Positions 25,571 to 37,992 of a DNA stretch of 64,000 bases are shown piece after piece. Within the stretch, counting starts at the first letter, position 1, and every line of letters begins with the position of its first letter. The notes beneath the pieces are model-generated. The model ran no database searches. It saw only the letters and a list, made by a program, of their open reading frames with translations, and was not told the origin of the DNA. Source of the DNA: Numida meleagris (taxonomy: Eukaryota > Chordata > Aves > Galliformes > Numididae); the NCBI RefSeq assembly GCF_002078875.1, contig NC_034411.1, positions 37,550,115 to 37,614,114 on the forward strand. Reading direction: 5' to 3'. The position numbers were made by a program, and so were the translations under genes.

Positions 25571-27689
25571 CAGTCCTGTTCAGGCTCACAGACTTAGCTC
25601 TACCTCTTCTTTTTACAAATGGTTCACAAGTAGCTGCCATTCAAATACGACCCCTTTGGGGAGGACTGTTCACATTCAAACTTGAAAAATACGTAAGTCA
25701 ATGATGCCTGTACTGAATCATTATCACTAAAATCACCCTAAGGTGAAGAACTCTGCAGAGAAAGAGAGTTAGAAACAAAGCTACATTAAGAAAGTGTTCT
25801 AATCACCACTGAAGGTATTGGTATGATATCTCCTGGAGGATCAGCATGCTGAACACATTTCAAGAGGAGGAATTAATCCCCTGTGTAATCTTCCAGCTGC
25901 AGATGCTCTGAAGTCCTATGGAGTTGCCTGATAGCAGACTACTTTCTTGTTATGCAGCACTGCAGGCACCATTAACGTTCTCCACACTCCCAGCCCATGT
26001 AACGCCGCTATGCATTTCCTACACTGATAGCATTTTGTACCAACCATTTGAATATACATTAAACTCGCCATTATAAGCCTCTAAAATGAGACAAAGGATC
26101 CCTTTGTTTTTGTGATTTTTCCTGCACCTAGATGAGTATTCCAGAAAGCTGAAGTCTGCAAAAAGTTTTTCATCACACAAATGTAAATTTGGATATTTTT
26201 TCATAAATAATTTGAGATGTTATGAACAATCTGTTCAAAAGATTTTGCAGTTTAAACAAATTACAGCTGTGAGCATTACAAAACAAGAGGAAAATATGAT
26301 GTCTGAGTAACATGCTATCCAGACTTTGGCCCAGCTGTGAGCTCATCTGGTAATTAATGAAAAGTTGCACTAATGTTGCACTTAAAGCGCTATCAGAAAA
26401 GCATTATATACAACCATAAGCAATTTCTATTTAAAAATCCTTTTTCCTAAACATAAAGCATCAGGCTAGGCATTTTCAAAAGAACGATGCTACATTTTAC
26501 AAAACAATATTAGCAATAAAGCAAACATTAACAAGACAGAAAGTGACAAGTTACCTATAAACCTTAATTTCAATCAACTCACATGACTATTTCATAACAT
26601 AGCCTTCCACAGTATGTCATTACACTTTTAATAAGAACTCTGTCTCATTCAACATACAGAACAGAGAGGTTACTTATTTTATATCATTCCAGTTCTGTAT
26701 GTAACCATTTTACTGGATATTCATCCAAAAAAACTGTTTTAAAAACATAATGATTAAATGTCATCAAATCACAGTGCTAATTACTGTCATGCTAATTTCA
26801 CAAATATTAATTCCATTTTTACAATATTCCAGATGAAATATCAATACACTGAACACTCTAAAGCACAGATTTACTAAAATGAAAATATACACAAATCCAA
26901 GAGTTGGAGTTTAAGATTCTAGGACTTGATTTTACCATTATTTCACATTCAGTGTATAACTTCCATCAGCTACATGTACATCTCTAAGACCTCTGCACCT
27001 GGACAAGTTAGTCCTGAGGTATCAAAACACAGAAAACCAGGAATAATACAGTGATCAATTACAGTTTGTATGCTGGGCAGTAATTTCGTAGCTTGACTGA
27101 ACTGGTTAAAAATTCAGTGTGTTGATTGTTTTAGAGAATTATTCAGTGGCTTTACATAGTATTGTGCAGCAAAACAATCTTCAGCACTCTTGGACAGCAC
27201 TGAAATATGAGGATTTGAGGGGGTTTACCTTATTTTGTCAAAATGCAATACTGCTGCAATAAATGAGTTGTGGTTCTGTAAGAAAAATTTAACTTCCCTA
27301 TTCATAATTTCTCTGTGCTTAAAATTTGTATTAAAAAAAGAAGCCCACCTACTCCAGGACTTCATACAGAACATTAACTGAATGGCATCAGTATGTTTCA
27401 ATCATTTATATTAACTAGACAGAGATTACAGATGGCAAGAGGATAATACCTAAGGGAACTGACTGGTAAAAAGCAGAGAAGCAGACAATCCACTTATTGT
27501 CTCAGTTTAGGTGAGAAACTCACTGCACACCACCTTGAGCCACCCCTAATAATCTCTCTGCCAATATTTCTCAGCAGTCTTCATGGCAGCTCACTACATC
27601 AAACTGGCAGCTTCATGCACAACCTTCAATTTCATCTAGGTGCTCTTAGTACAGATATTCTCCATTTCTTTCCTAGGTGCACTTGGAAC

Positions 27690-27974
27690 CTAAAGCAATT
27701 CTTGTTTCAGTTTCTGTGCCTCGTCTACCTTGAAGATGTGTAAAACTGCAGTTCCTGGGAAACGCTGACTCATCTTCATTCCACTGCCCCATTGTCTAAC
27801 CATATTGCTTTCCCATTCCACCTCCATGGCAGAATGGAATTGGTTGTGTTCAAAGCCATTGCGACACTGTTCAAATGTTCCAATAAGATTATTTTGCACA
27901 TCAAGTTCAAGTTCAGGATTAGTACTCATCAGGTGTGTTTCTGGACCAACCAAAAGTCGCAAACAAAAGTCCAC
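27690..27974 (-). other. unrecognised 94-codon ORF, possible retrocopy or chance ORF
   Basis: A 94-codon frame reads from MDFCLRLLVGPETH through LELDVQNNLIGTFEQC to FKVDEAQKLKQELL. The acidic, Gln/Asn-rich middle looks more protein-like than most chance ORFs here, and the local sequence is less AT-rich than its surroundings. I do not recognise the family. The bases just upstream contain stops in all useful frames, and no poly(A) tail or flanking duplication is evident. It lies inside RYR2 intron 3 on the same strand. The most conservative reading is a chance ORF or a very old processed pseudogene. Confidence 0.2.
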
Positions 27975-28499
27975 TTACAGTTCTGTACTACAATCTCCAT
28001 GAAAGTTGCCCCAGTGAAATAAATCAGGCAAAGAGTAAAATGTGAAACTGCAACACATTCATTTGGTAGAGTCATCATGTGACACTCATTAAAAGCGCTC
28101 ACATTTCTTTACTGAGGTAGAAAATGTGAAATAAGATGCATTCACTTTTTTGCTAGTATCTCTTCCAAAATTACGTAGGAATATTCCTCAGGAATTAATA
28201 CCAGCACTGAGAGTGTTTTATATCTTCATTACCAGCCAGGTAATGACTGGGACAAAGCTGCAAAGCATAGGAAATCATAAAGTAGTAGCTAAGTACAGCT
28301 GCTATGCAAATACTAAGGGGAAAAATGCAAAAAGAAACAAACCAAAAAACTTATAGAAGAGTTCAGAAGTCAATACGGCATCTAAGATTAATCTGCAGGA
28401 AAGTAATAGAGGATTTAATGCTACCTTTTAGTTTGAATAAATTTAAACAAAATTCTGGCATATTGAGTGAAATGAGAGCCAACCTTTTCTATGTAATGA

Positions 28500-28926
28500 C
28501 ACCAGTTGATAGGGCTAATTCTCAGCTACAAAACACTATTTCTCAACATAGTCACAGTCACCAGCAACACATTTTTGCCAGCAATGAAAAGCAGCCTCAA
28601 CATCCGCTGTCACCACTGCTGAAATGCACCACCCACCACCTCACTGAGCTAACATCCACCGTTTGATCTTCACAAATGTTCAGCAAGTATCAGTGAATGT
28701 CAGCGGGTGCCATTTTTTCCACATGCAGGAATTCCACACCTTTAATACTTCGATGTCAGACACCATTTTGTCAGACTGCCCCTCTGCTGCCATCTGTCAC
28801 GTGGCAATGAAACCTAACAGAATACTGGCGAGAAGGTTCAGCCTCTCCTGCCATACCACCAACATCCACCTCTGACATCACTGGCCGCCGTAAGATAGGA
28901 GGCATTACTTTCAGGATCAGCCCTCA
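28500..28926 (-). mobile_element. mariner (Galluhop-type) copy, internally deleted, degraded
   Basis: This copy is related over most of its length to the better-preserved one at 37993-38546, with a 38-nt identical block (28763-28800 against 38382-38419). The 5' end of the element (right side on the plus strand) keeps the inverted-repeat sequence GGCATTACTTTCAGGATCAG followed by CCCTCA and a TA target dinucleotide. The left end is too degraded to place exactly. Most of the transposase gene is missing. The family name is from memory of avian mariners, while the mariner class is supported by the ends. Confidence 0.8.
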
Positions 28927-30529
28927 TACATAGCATATGGTGTCATTCAAAATAAGGAAATTGTAATTACTTATACATTCACTGTCTTCCTACAAATAAC
29001 ATGAAAAGAGATCCCTATTTCAGCAGTATGCTTTTTCTAGTAAGCTACCAAAAGCTGTTGTTTGACGTGATTGGCCACAGATACAACAGAGAGGAAGAAC
29101 CCCTGGTTCAATATAGGATAAGCAAATCTGGGACATCTCTCCTGCAAGAGTCATTAAAACACCATTCCCACACAGAAATACTACATTCCAACGTATGCAG
29201 CTGATTATTACTGGTAAGCAACTCATGTAGTATGAAGCCTGCCCCTTAGCAGAGGAATTGAACTTCACACATAATTTGCTGCTATAAGTGAAAAGAAAGA
29301 AAAAAGATTAAAAAATAGCACTCTCATGCTCTTCTACAAAAGCCTGAGTAAGAAAAGACCATGCACACGCTTCATGTTGGCAGGACACAGCATAAAACAG
29401 CAAGTAGGAGCTCATGAAGCTCTCATCCAGATGGGCTTCTCCTGCTCTCTGTGCTCCTGCTATTGCTTTGGCTGGATAATACAACAAGAAAATCAAGGTG
29501 ACTTGGCACCCGTTGGTCTTTTGGTAGACCAAAGTGAAAAGAGTGCTGGCAGAAAGACTTAAAGCTTCTGTAAGTGACCAAATTTACCACAAGTTCTCTA
29601 TCACTTCAGTGAAAACATGTTATATTACATCTCTTGCGCACACTAAGACACACAACATAAATGAAGGTTAAAGTAAATCACATATCATGTGTATTTATAT
29701 ATGACAGATACATAAAGTCTACTCACTAGCTGTTGGCATTTAACATACAACTCAGATGCTTCAGATTTCAAGGAGCTCATTTACAAGAATTATCATGCAG
29801 GAATGTAAAAGATATACCATGGCAAATGAATAGTATGTTATTTATATCATAAGAATTGGATATATTTCAGAAAACACCAAGCAAAGCAAGTGTAGCTTCA
29901 CAAATCACAAGGTTTCAAAAGAAGGCAGGTTTCTGTTCTAGGCAAAATAAAAGATGCATGAATACGTGATTGCTCACTTACAGTAAAATGTCCTTTAAAT
30001 ACCAAGCTAATTTAATTTCCTGTATCATCTTAGATAATTTCCAAAACACCTTAGATATCTTTCAAGTAGTAAACACACTGAATAGAGTGAAGGCTCAAGC
30101 TAGTCACTTAGGCAAGTACAGACAGTAGCAGTGTTTTGAATCCCCTTATTTACCCTTCAAAAAAATTACTTTTACTGATGTTTATAAAATAAAATATATT
30201 TGAAATATATTTCATCAGGAGTTACTACCATTAGCTTTTATGAAGGCTACCTTATTTTTCTTTCATTTTAAATTGCATACCTCTAAGTTTCTTTTAAATG
30301 ATTACTAGTTATGTAGCATGTTTGCTTGAGAATGATTTCAAGAAGTTATAGACAAAAAAGTCTAAAACATTTCTTCAAGTAACTGAGGCTAAGAAAACAT
30401 CAGCTCTTTTCCTACGTCAAATATGTCTAGACACCCTTTTTCTCCTGGAGTTCTGCAATGGTTACAAACTGTAGCTTGGAGGAGAATTTTGCAAAATCTT
30501 GTATTTCTATCTGAAACATGGCCAAAGCA

Positions 30530-30930
30530 CTGTAGGGCTGGGGCACCTCTCTTATGAAGAAAGGCTGAGGCAGCTGGGCACGTTCAGCTTGGAGAAGAGG
30601 AGGCTACAAGGAAACCTCATTGTGGCCTTCCAGTACTTGCAGGGAGCTTATAAGCAGGAACAGGAGCGTATTTTTACATGCGCAGATAGTGACAGGACAA
30701 GAGTGGATGGCTTTAAACTATAAGAAGGGAAATTTAAGTTAGATGTTAAGAAGAAATTTATTCAGAAGGTGGTTAGGCACTAGAACAAGTTACCCAGAGA
30801 AACTGTGGATGCCTCATCCCTGCAGGCGTTCAAGGGCAGGTTGGACAGGGCCCTGGGCAGCCTGAGCTGGTGAGTGGCAGCCTGCCCTGCAAGGGAGTTG
30901 GAATTTTAGACCTCTCTAATAGTTTTATGT
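30530..30930 (+). mobile_element. CR1 LINE fragment (3' half, plus strand)
   Basis: The fragment carries the blocks LGHLSYEERLRQLGTFSLEK, RRLQGNLIVAFQYLQG, a diverged 3' untranslated region ('gaagaaatttattcagaagg', 'ggttggacagggccctgggc') and a decayed terminus. It abuts a CR1 piece of opposite orientation that contains the part of ORF2 normally located just upstream of this one. Confidence 0.92.
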
Positions 30931-30934
30931 TTTG

Positions 30935-31165
30935 AGGCACCCAAATCTGCACTCAGTGCTGGAAGTGAGGCCGCACAGAGCAAAGCAAAGCAAGACAACC
31001 TCCTCCCTCACCCAGTAGCAGAGGTAGGCCTGGTGCACCCCAGGGTACAGTTGGCACTTTTGGCTGCCAGGGCACACTGGTGGCTCATGTTCAACTTGCT
31101 GCCAGCCACAGCCCCCAGATCCCTTTCCACAAGGCTGCTTTCCAGTCTCTCATACCCATTTACCT
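30935..31165 (-). mobile_element. CR1 LINE fragment (ORF2 segment, minus strand)
   Basis: Read on the minus strand it gives YERLESSLVERDLGAVAG, a SKLNMSHQCAL-like block and a decayed LCAASLPALSADLG ending where APQYKKDI would normally follow. It has no 3' terminus. The neighbouring plus-strand piece continues roughly where this one stops in ORF2, which suggests one original element. Confidence 0.88.
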
Positions 31166-33318
31166 CAAAGAAAAAAAATAAATAACTGGGCTCATAAGAG
31201 GCCTGACCAGTAAAATCTAACAGTCAGGCTGAGAACAGACGGCCTGAAGACTTTCCGATTGTAAATGCTTTATAAAACTTATGGATTTCCATTTTCATAT
31301 TTCACCTGTTTTACTAGTAATAAAAAGTTCTCCTCCAAGGCTAAGTCAAAATAACAAAAAAATACCTGGATTGTAGCCCTTTCTAGGGCAGAGCACATAT
31401 AATGCGTAATAAACATAAGATACACTATCCCCCACATTCCTCCCAAAAAAGGCAGAAAGATAATTTTTGAACACAGCAGCCTGATTGATTTCTATTGAAA
31501 AGAAAAGTAATGGAGGACTGAAAAGATCTCCCTTTGCACAATTCTCTCCTCTAGAAAACTAAACTCATACTGAATTCAGATTATAGTAACAATTCCTCAA
31601 GCAGCTGCTATACTTTTTTCTCTTAAGTGATAGAAAATAGTGTTGGTCTAAATAAAAATTGACACTGCTCCAAAAAGATACAGTGCTTCAGATGTATGCA
31701 CAAATTACCTCTTCTCACAAAACTTAAAATAACCACACCAGTCAAATGTTAAATCAGATATGAAACTGCCTACATAAGTATCTACCCTATGAGAAATATC
31801 AATTTACATTTACATATTTTTTGACAGAAAGTACACATCAAATAAATCTGTTAATTTATCAGCAAGTTTACATTCAGTAATTCTAGTATTACCATTATTT
31901 CTAGCTTCGAGACGTACTAGAAAGAAAAATAATTGCACTGACAATTATTTGACCTTGTCAGTATACAGGCCACGCTTTGAGGTTATTCTCCTCTAATATC
32001 AATATATCAGTATGCAAGGGACACACAGGCAGATTGCTAATGTATTTGCACAGAAGCTAGGGAAAATCCGCTGTAGAAACTTATTCATTTTTCAGTGAAC
32101 ATTAGCTACCTGGGTTGGTATAGTTGTAGCTCTGTACCTTATGCTAGTGTTGGGATTTAATAGGTGTTGAGAGCACAGTAAACTACTCTGTAAAAAGGCA
32201 ATAACCAAATACACACAGAGACTCTACTTAATCTTTCTTATGTGTTTCTCAGAAGACCAGTAAGCGCAAATCACAACATTTCAGTACAACTGCTGTTTGC
32301 AACCACATACAGAAGGATGCTCATTTAGAAGTATTGATCTGCATACTCTGGGACCACCTCTTCTTTAAATGTGGTTCTCATTCTCCTGCTGCTGAAGTTA
32401 GTCTTTTTTGAAGAACAAATTCTAAAGGACAGTACACGCTTTGGATCATCCATGAGATAATGTTCATGAATTTCCTTTTCCAAATTGCTTTTTCAGTTTC
32501 AGTGCCTGGCATTTTATGAGACTAAATATTGTATATTAAAGTTTGTTTCTCAAGGCATCCCCAGAAAAAGAAAACAAACCAAGTTGCTCTCCTGTCAGCT
32601 TCCTCGAGTGAAAGAGATACAATTAACCCTTGTGCCTACAGCCAGAATTCCCATATCACTCTTCTTCACTTGCTGTTTAAAGGATTTGGGTTGGAGTATA
32701 GCATTCACATTAGTTCTACAATATGCATGTGGAACACTAAACTACATCATAGTAAATCAAATGTATTACGCAAGAGATAACAAAAAAATCATACTGATAT
32801 GATTTATGCATAAACAGCTATTTGCTAGTCAAACAGAATTATTATTCCTATATCCTTCTTCCTCCAGAGTGCAAACACATTAGTTTCCACTGAGACTCAC
32901 TAACACTGCCTTTTCAGCTGTAAACCTGAGTTACAGCATATACCAAAAGTCATTTTAAAACTACCTGACAATCTCACTTGATACAGTTAGAAGTCATCAG
33001 AAGACTTGACTGTTCTAAACAAATGATCCATCTTCATATTTGCTGTAATGTAGGATCCTGAATAAAAACATTCTGTAACTCTACACTGATCTGCAACATG
33101 TTGAAAAGGTTAGGTATTTACAGTCCTGGCAAGCTCCAGTGGAAGCTGCAAATGTTCAGAACTTCACAAAATCAGACTATTTCTGTAGCAAAGGAAGAAA
33201 TTTAAATGTAAGCAATTCATTACACTAGAAGCTTGTGTCAGTCACAAGAAATGTGGTATAGTGAAAATAAAGTCATATTTTACAGGATTAAAAACACAGT
33301 GAAGATTTAATAACTTAC

Positions 33319-33423
33319 CCCTTCTGCCTTCTCCTCTGTGTTAGCCAGCATTTCCTGAAGGGCTCGTACTGACAGAGACTGCTCAAGCACAAAGGTGCAG
33401 ATGGACAAATCAGGTGGCACATT
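33319..33423 (-). CDS. RYR2: RYR2 exon 3 (codons 57-91)
   Basis: The exon is 105 nt (35 codons) long and encodes the peptide starting [16 protein letters not shown] and ending NTEEKAEG. This matches RyR2 residues Asn57-Gly91, with Glu-Glu-Lys-Ala in place of the mammalian Val-Glu-Lys-Ser near the end. The acceptor is TTCTTCAACCTAG (AG at 33424-33425), with a plausible branch site in a GCTAATA sequence about 28 nt upstream. The donor is GGG|GTAAGT, a consensus site. The exon lies within N-terminal domain A and contributes a beta-strand and the helix that packs against the core. In humans, in-frame loss of exactly this exon causes catecholaminergic polymorphic ventricular tachycardia, often with non-compaction (established knowledge). 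A CR1 fragment starts only about 150 nt upstream of the acceptor. Confidence 0.97.
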
Positions 33424-33574
33424 CTAGGTTGAAGAAAAATGTGAGATCATATTAGCGACAGGTCTGCTGAATACCAGTTTCAAAAGCTCCTAATTTCCCT
33501 TAATTTCAGCAAATCCAAAAGATCTGCCACATCTCTGAGGCCATCATCACATCTTGGGCTGTAGCAGCTAAGGC

Positions 33575-34130
33575 TTAGCCAACAAGTGAGGAGAAGCAAT
33601 TCTTCCCCTCTGAGGTGCTGGATCCTGTTTGGGTCCTCCTGACACAAGACAGACACCAGCAAGCTGCAGTGAGTCCTGCAGAGGATCACCAGAACAGTCA
33701 TGGCTGGAGCACCCATCCCAGGGGGAAAGGCTGAGGGAGCTTGAACGGAAGAAGAGGAAAGGGGAATCTTGTAGATCTTTACCAGTCTATGAATGTTTTT
33801 AAGGAAAAGGGAGCCAGACTCTTCTTGGAGATGCTCATGAAAGAAAAAGGACCAGAGAAACAAGTTGTACCAAAGAAAATTACAATTAGATATTAGGGGA
33901 AAAAAATCCATCCTGAGAGTAGAAAACACTGCCAAAGGCCACCAAAAGTAATGAAACCTCCACCCTCAGAGGCATTCAAAACTTATCTGGAAAAGCTCTA
34001 AAAGCAGCCTCAACTAACTTCAGAGCTCAAATAATTATTCATTTATACTCCTCAGCTTAGAAGGTCACCTGCTCTGATCAGGGGGCAGGACCTCTGCAAG
34101 ATTCGTTTCAACCCAATTTTTTCCATGATT
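33575..34130 (+). mobile_element. CR1 LINE fragment next to exon 3
   Basis: A diverged CR1 begins near 'caagtgaggagaagcaattc' and passes through the conserved 'aaaggctgagggagcttgaa' and 'aattacaattagatattagg' blocks. It ends in a 3' region resembling 'gggcaggacctctgcaagat' and TTCCATGATT. It is antisense to RYR2 and starts about 150 nt upstream of the exon 3 acceptor in gene order. Confidence 0.85.
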
Positions 34131-35637
34131 GCACCAGCAAGGCACCGTTACTGCATAATGGAAGTAAAGATAAGAACCACGTTTCTATCTTTAGAAAGCT
34201 TTTAGAAGGCAGACAGTAGTGAATGCAAATTACAACAGAGACAACAGCAGAAATTAATGACAACAACAGTGAAAACTGAAAATTCAACCACTGGTAAAAC
34301 TAACGCCACTGTGCATGTCTGCAACCCTATTCACTTCAAATGTCTGCTGAATTTGAAAGAAGTCTTCCTCCCAATGCTAATTACCGTTCATCAGAAGCTC
34401 CTTAGTTATCTTCCTCATTTTAACTTTTCTTTTTTGTTCTCACATTTTTTCTCAGCCACTGAAGAAAGAGACAAAATCCAGCCTTTAGGCTACTGGTAGT
34501 AGCAAGATTTGATCCTTATTATGGTTTCCAGGTCAAAATGAATTTTCTGTAGCAGAAGCATAAGTCAGTGAGTGTCCAGGCTAAGCCACTACCTTCACAG
34601 CCTTGCAGGACTATATACTTCTCCATATTACATATTCTAATCCATACTCTACCTGGTCTAAAACAAGAGTCTTGTAAAACAGAAACTTTACTTGCCATGA
34701 TTACAAAAAAGAAAGGAACAAAATTGAGCTATTCAGAAGCTAATCATCCAGACAATCATAGAAATTACTAATAAAATTCTAACAGGCTTGTAATAGGAAT
34801 GTCTAAGTTACAAGATAACAAAGGAAAATTAGACTGTATGCGAGGATCTTTTCATGTGTTAATAGAACGAATCATGCAACTCCTACACGCATTTTCTTGC
34901 TTCCAGAAACTCTTCCAATGTTCTTTGTCTTTTCATTCTCACATTAGTTGCATATTTTAGTACAGGAATATTTCTTACTGAAAATTGGATTTTTTTTTAT
35001 TTTTACCATGAATGTTTTCTACTGATAAAGTTGTAAACGTGCATTTATTCAAATTGTGCACAGTTTGAAGAGACCACTCCAAAGCTTCCAATGATAAACT
35101 GTAAAAGGCGATTCCAAATGTAATTTCATTCCTTTTGTTTTTTCTAAAATTAAAAAAGAACTTAGTTTGTTTAGATTACCTCACACTGAGAACAGCTTCT
35201 TAAGTTGTAGTTCATTTGTCCTAATTTTACAGTAATTTAAACCTTTTTAGTAACTAATGAACATTTCCTTACTTTCCACTATTTATATTTCAGTAAAATA
35301 AATTTAAAATAAAGCTTAAATTTATTCACAGCAAAAACATTAAGAAGCACCATCTTTTGCATGGGACTTCTACTTATTCAATTATATAAAAAACCTTGTT
35401 AAGCTAACTTCTCAAGGAATCAGGCCCCGACTTACTTCTAAGTGATCTTGTTACCATTTTTTTTTAGTGGTTACTCAGATACCGTAACAGTTCTCTCAAT
35501 GCTAGCACTAAGACAACAGGCAACTCATTAGATCCTCTTATAAGAATATCTTAAGAACTGCCTTAATCCCATGTTTTACAAAGGGGGAAAGAGAGTATTT
35601 AAAGATTGCAGGCTGCACGGTGCTGTTTCTGCTCAGT

Positions 35638-35726
35638 AGATATAATTCTCCATTAGAGAAAGTCTCCCAGAAACTAACAATCTAATGGCCCAGCTTGCCA
35701 CAGGTTCTCCTCAGTGAGGACTGACT
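35638..35726. repeat. 89-bp perfect direct repeat, copy 1
   Basis: The segment is identical, base for base, to 36521-36609. It contains an 8-bp inverted repeat, CCATTAGA (35650-35657) and TCTAATGG (35681-35688), with a 23-nt loop. It does not look like CR1 or mariner. Upstream sequence is CAGT here and CAGC before copy 2; downstream sequence differs at once. Confidence 0.95.
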
Positions 35727-36520
35727 GAGGAGCAAGATTGATAAAAACACTTACACTGCTCAGGAATGAGCCAAGGCAGTATTTTCTGTACGCGTTTGGT
35801 TATAATTTTATATTAAATTCACTGCAACAATGCTCCTAACTGTTATTGCTATCATTTAATTAAGATTTTTTCCTGGCATAATATGTATCTCACATACAAT
35901 TCTGATAACTATCAAAACTTTTACTACAAATCTTCCCTACAGTTTATATGTGCTAAGAAATGGAAAAATCTTCATCATTTCACTCAGTCAAACCATCACA
36001 ACCAAGCAGCTCCTCCTTCATCAATTCCATTCTCCTTTACATTCAACAAACCCACAAGTATTTTCTTCCCTTCCCATTAAATCTGAGAAAGGAAGTCCCA
36101 GAGAACATTTTGCAGCTAGTCTCCTAGCAGGTAATGCACACTTTGAACAGCCAGAGAGCAATAAAGGAAAAGCGTATGAAATCGTTTTGCTTTAATGAAG
36201 TGAAAGAAGCACCTTCCTCTTAGAGTCTAGCAAAATGTTAGAGCCTTTTTCCCCAGGCAAGGAGCAGTGCCTCAGCTTGACTGCATACGTGCCCAGCCAC
36301 ACACCATGGCCCCTCAGGGAGTGATCAGGTGTGTTTCTTCTGAGATCTGAGGGCTAATGCATCTGCTGATACTTGCAGTGAGCATGTGAATCGTACTTCT
36401 CCTGTCCGGCAGTTCCTCACCCACAACTGCTCCATGGAAGATCCAAGGCATGGTTGTATTCTGTGTACAAGAATTGCAGCACAGGCACAGCTAGGACAGA
36501 AGCACCACATACAGGACAGC

Positions 36521-36609
36521 AGATATAATTCTCCATTAGAGAAAGTCTCCCAGAAACTAACAATCTAATGGCCCAGCTTGCCACAGGTTCTCCTCAGTGA
36601 GGACTGACT
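36521..36609. repeat. 89-bp perfect direct repeat, copy 2
   Basis: The segment is identical to 35638-35726, 883 bp further along in the same orientation. It immediately follows a GC-richer patch and is followed by unrelated AT-rich sequence (TTTATTTC). Confidence 0.95.
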
Positions 36610-37668
36610 TTTATTTCTGATTTAACTTCAATAGGTATCATCATCCTCCAAAAGAAACATTAGTAGCTCATGACATAAGATTATTAAGAGTTAGAAGACT
36701 TTAATACTACTTGCAAACAGATAAAGCCATCATGCAATAATAACAGAACTTTTTTTTTTTTTAATAGGAGAAGTACTAAAAAGGGTAGGACTCTGAAGAT
36801 AAATCTTAGCAAACTGATAGGTCTTCAGCAGCTTGCTAAATCAATTATAGGATTCCACATCACATATCTGATCTTCTTACATCACGTTGCTATTTTCACA
36901 CCCGTACCTCAACTGAGAATGTCCAGCATATCATCTGCTTCTTTTTATATTTTCATCTTTAAAAAGTGAGAAGCTTGAAAATTTAGCAAATATAAAGTTA
37001 TAAAGGAAACTGATTTAATGGGATTTTCAGATCTTATTCACTTTGTCACAAGTTGAATTCCACACATCCCTACATTAACAAACCACCACACACACCACCA
37101 TCACATTTCTGTAAATATTTCAATATTATTGTTTTTTAAGCAGAGGCAAATACCAAAGCAAGCTGGAAATTAAATTTTAGACTGCTGAAGTTACAACTCA
37201 TGATTTGTTTCTTAAATTACAAAAACTATACTGCTTTGGTTTACCTTTCTTATTGGAGAGCTTACATTCCACACAGTCTGAAACACGTATCAAGAAAATT
37301 AAAACAAAAGAAGCGTTTGAAATTTGTCTTGTATTGATTAGCTGATAACAGATATAAGTATGCACCCACTATCATACATACTATGTTTTCATACAGTGTC
37401 ACCACTTGGAACATTAAGATGATCTAATTCTTAAGAATAAAATTAACTGGATTGTGTCTTCCAGGTTCTAGAGCTGCATTCTTAGGTTGCATGCCATGCA
37501 ATCTACAAGCATATTTACATACTGAGTGCTTTCTGTTGTTTTTTTTTTCCTTTTTAAGTATTTTACTGATAATAGTCTTCAATATTTTTGAAATATGCTT
37601 TGACCAAAACAAAAAAAATCCCAAATACCATACGACTTTAAAAGTATTGGGTAAGCATCTCTGGATTT

Positions 37669-37696
37669 TAAATCACTAATACTAAATCACTAATAT
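37669..37696. repeat. 14-bp tandem duplication
   Basis: TAAATCACTAATA occurs twice in tandem with one intervening base, a small slippage-type duplication in intron 2. Confidence 0.8.
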
Positions 37697-37992
37697 CCCT
37701 GTCAAACAAATCAATAGTACCCAGAGAATTGACCTATAGTAATATCATACCTTTAAATACTAAATAAGTGTGTGTGACTGAAAAAGAAAATTCACATTTG
37801 TGAAGGTATACCAGAAGAGCATTTACTTATTTTTTTAGTACTAAATAGGGCCTCATTATGCTAAAATTCAATGATACCTTTGACAACATGGGATTCGATA
37901 ATGAGTATATTGTGAGTACATCCAATATTATTGAATGAGTTTATTCAATAATGAATATTCTATAAGATCAGAATAAGCCATTCCTGTATGTA

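Larger units (their letters stand above)
15171..33318 (-). other. RYR2: RYR2 intron 3 (complete, 18,148 bp)
   Basis: The intron runs from donor GTAAGT at 33318 to acceptor CCTACAG at 15171. It holds the highest repeat load in the window: CR1 pieces at 17207-17254 (weak), 19603-20500, 22268-22408, 25265-25570 and 30530-31165, a degraded mariner at about 28500-28926, a T-rich tract at 18070-18162 and a G20 run at 23386-23405. A 94-codon minus-strand ORF at 27690-27974 is unexplained. No further RYR2 exon is seen. Confidence 0.93.

Noticed and set aside
30530..31165. Twin-priming explanation for the head-to-head CR1 pieces
   Set aside because: Twin priming leaves the inverted 5' segment on the 5' side of the 3' segment; here it lies beyond the 3' terminus.
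33480..33935. 151-codon minus-strand ORF next to exon 3
   Set aside because: It is mostly antisense to a CR1 fragment and lies outside the exon; no splice signals or protein similarity.
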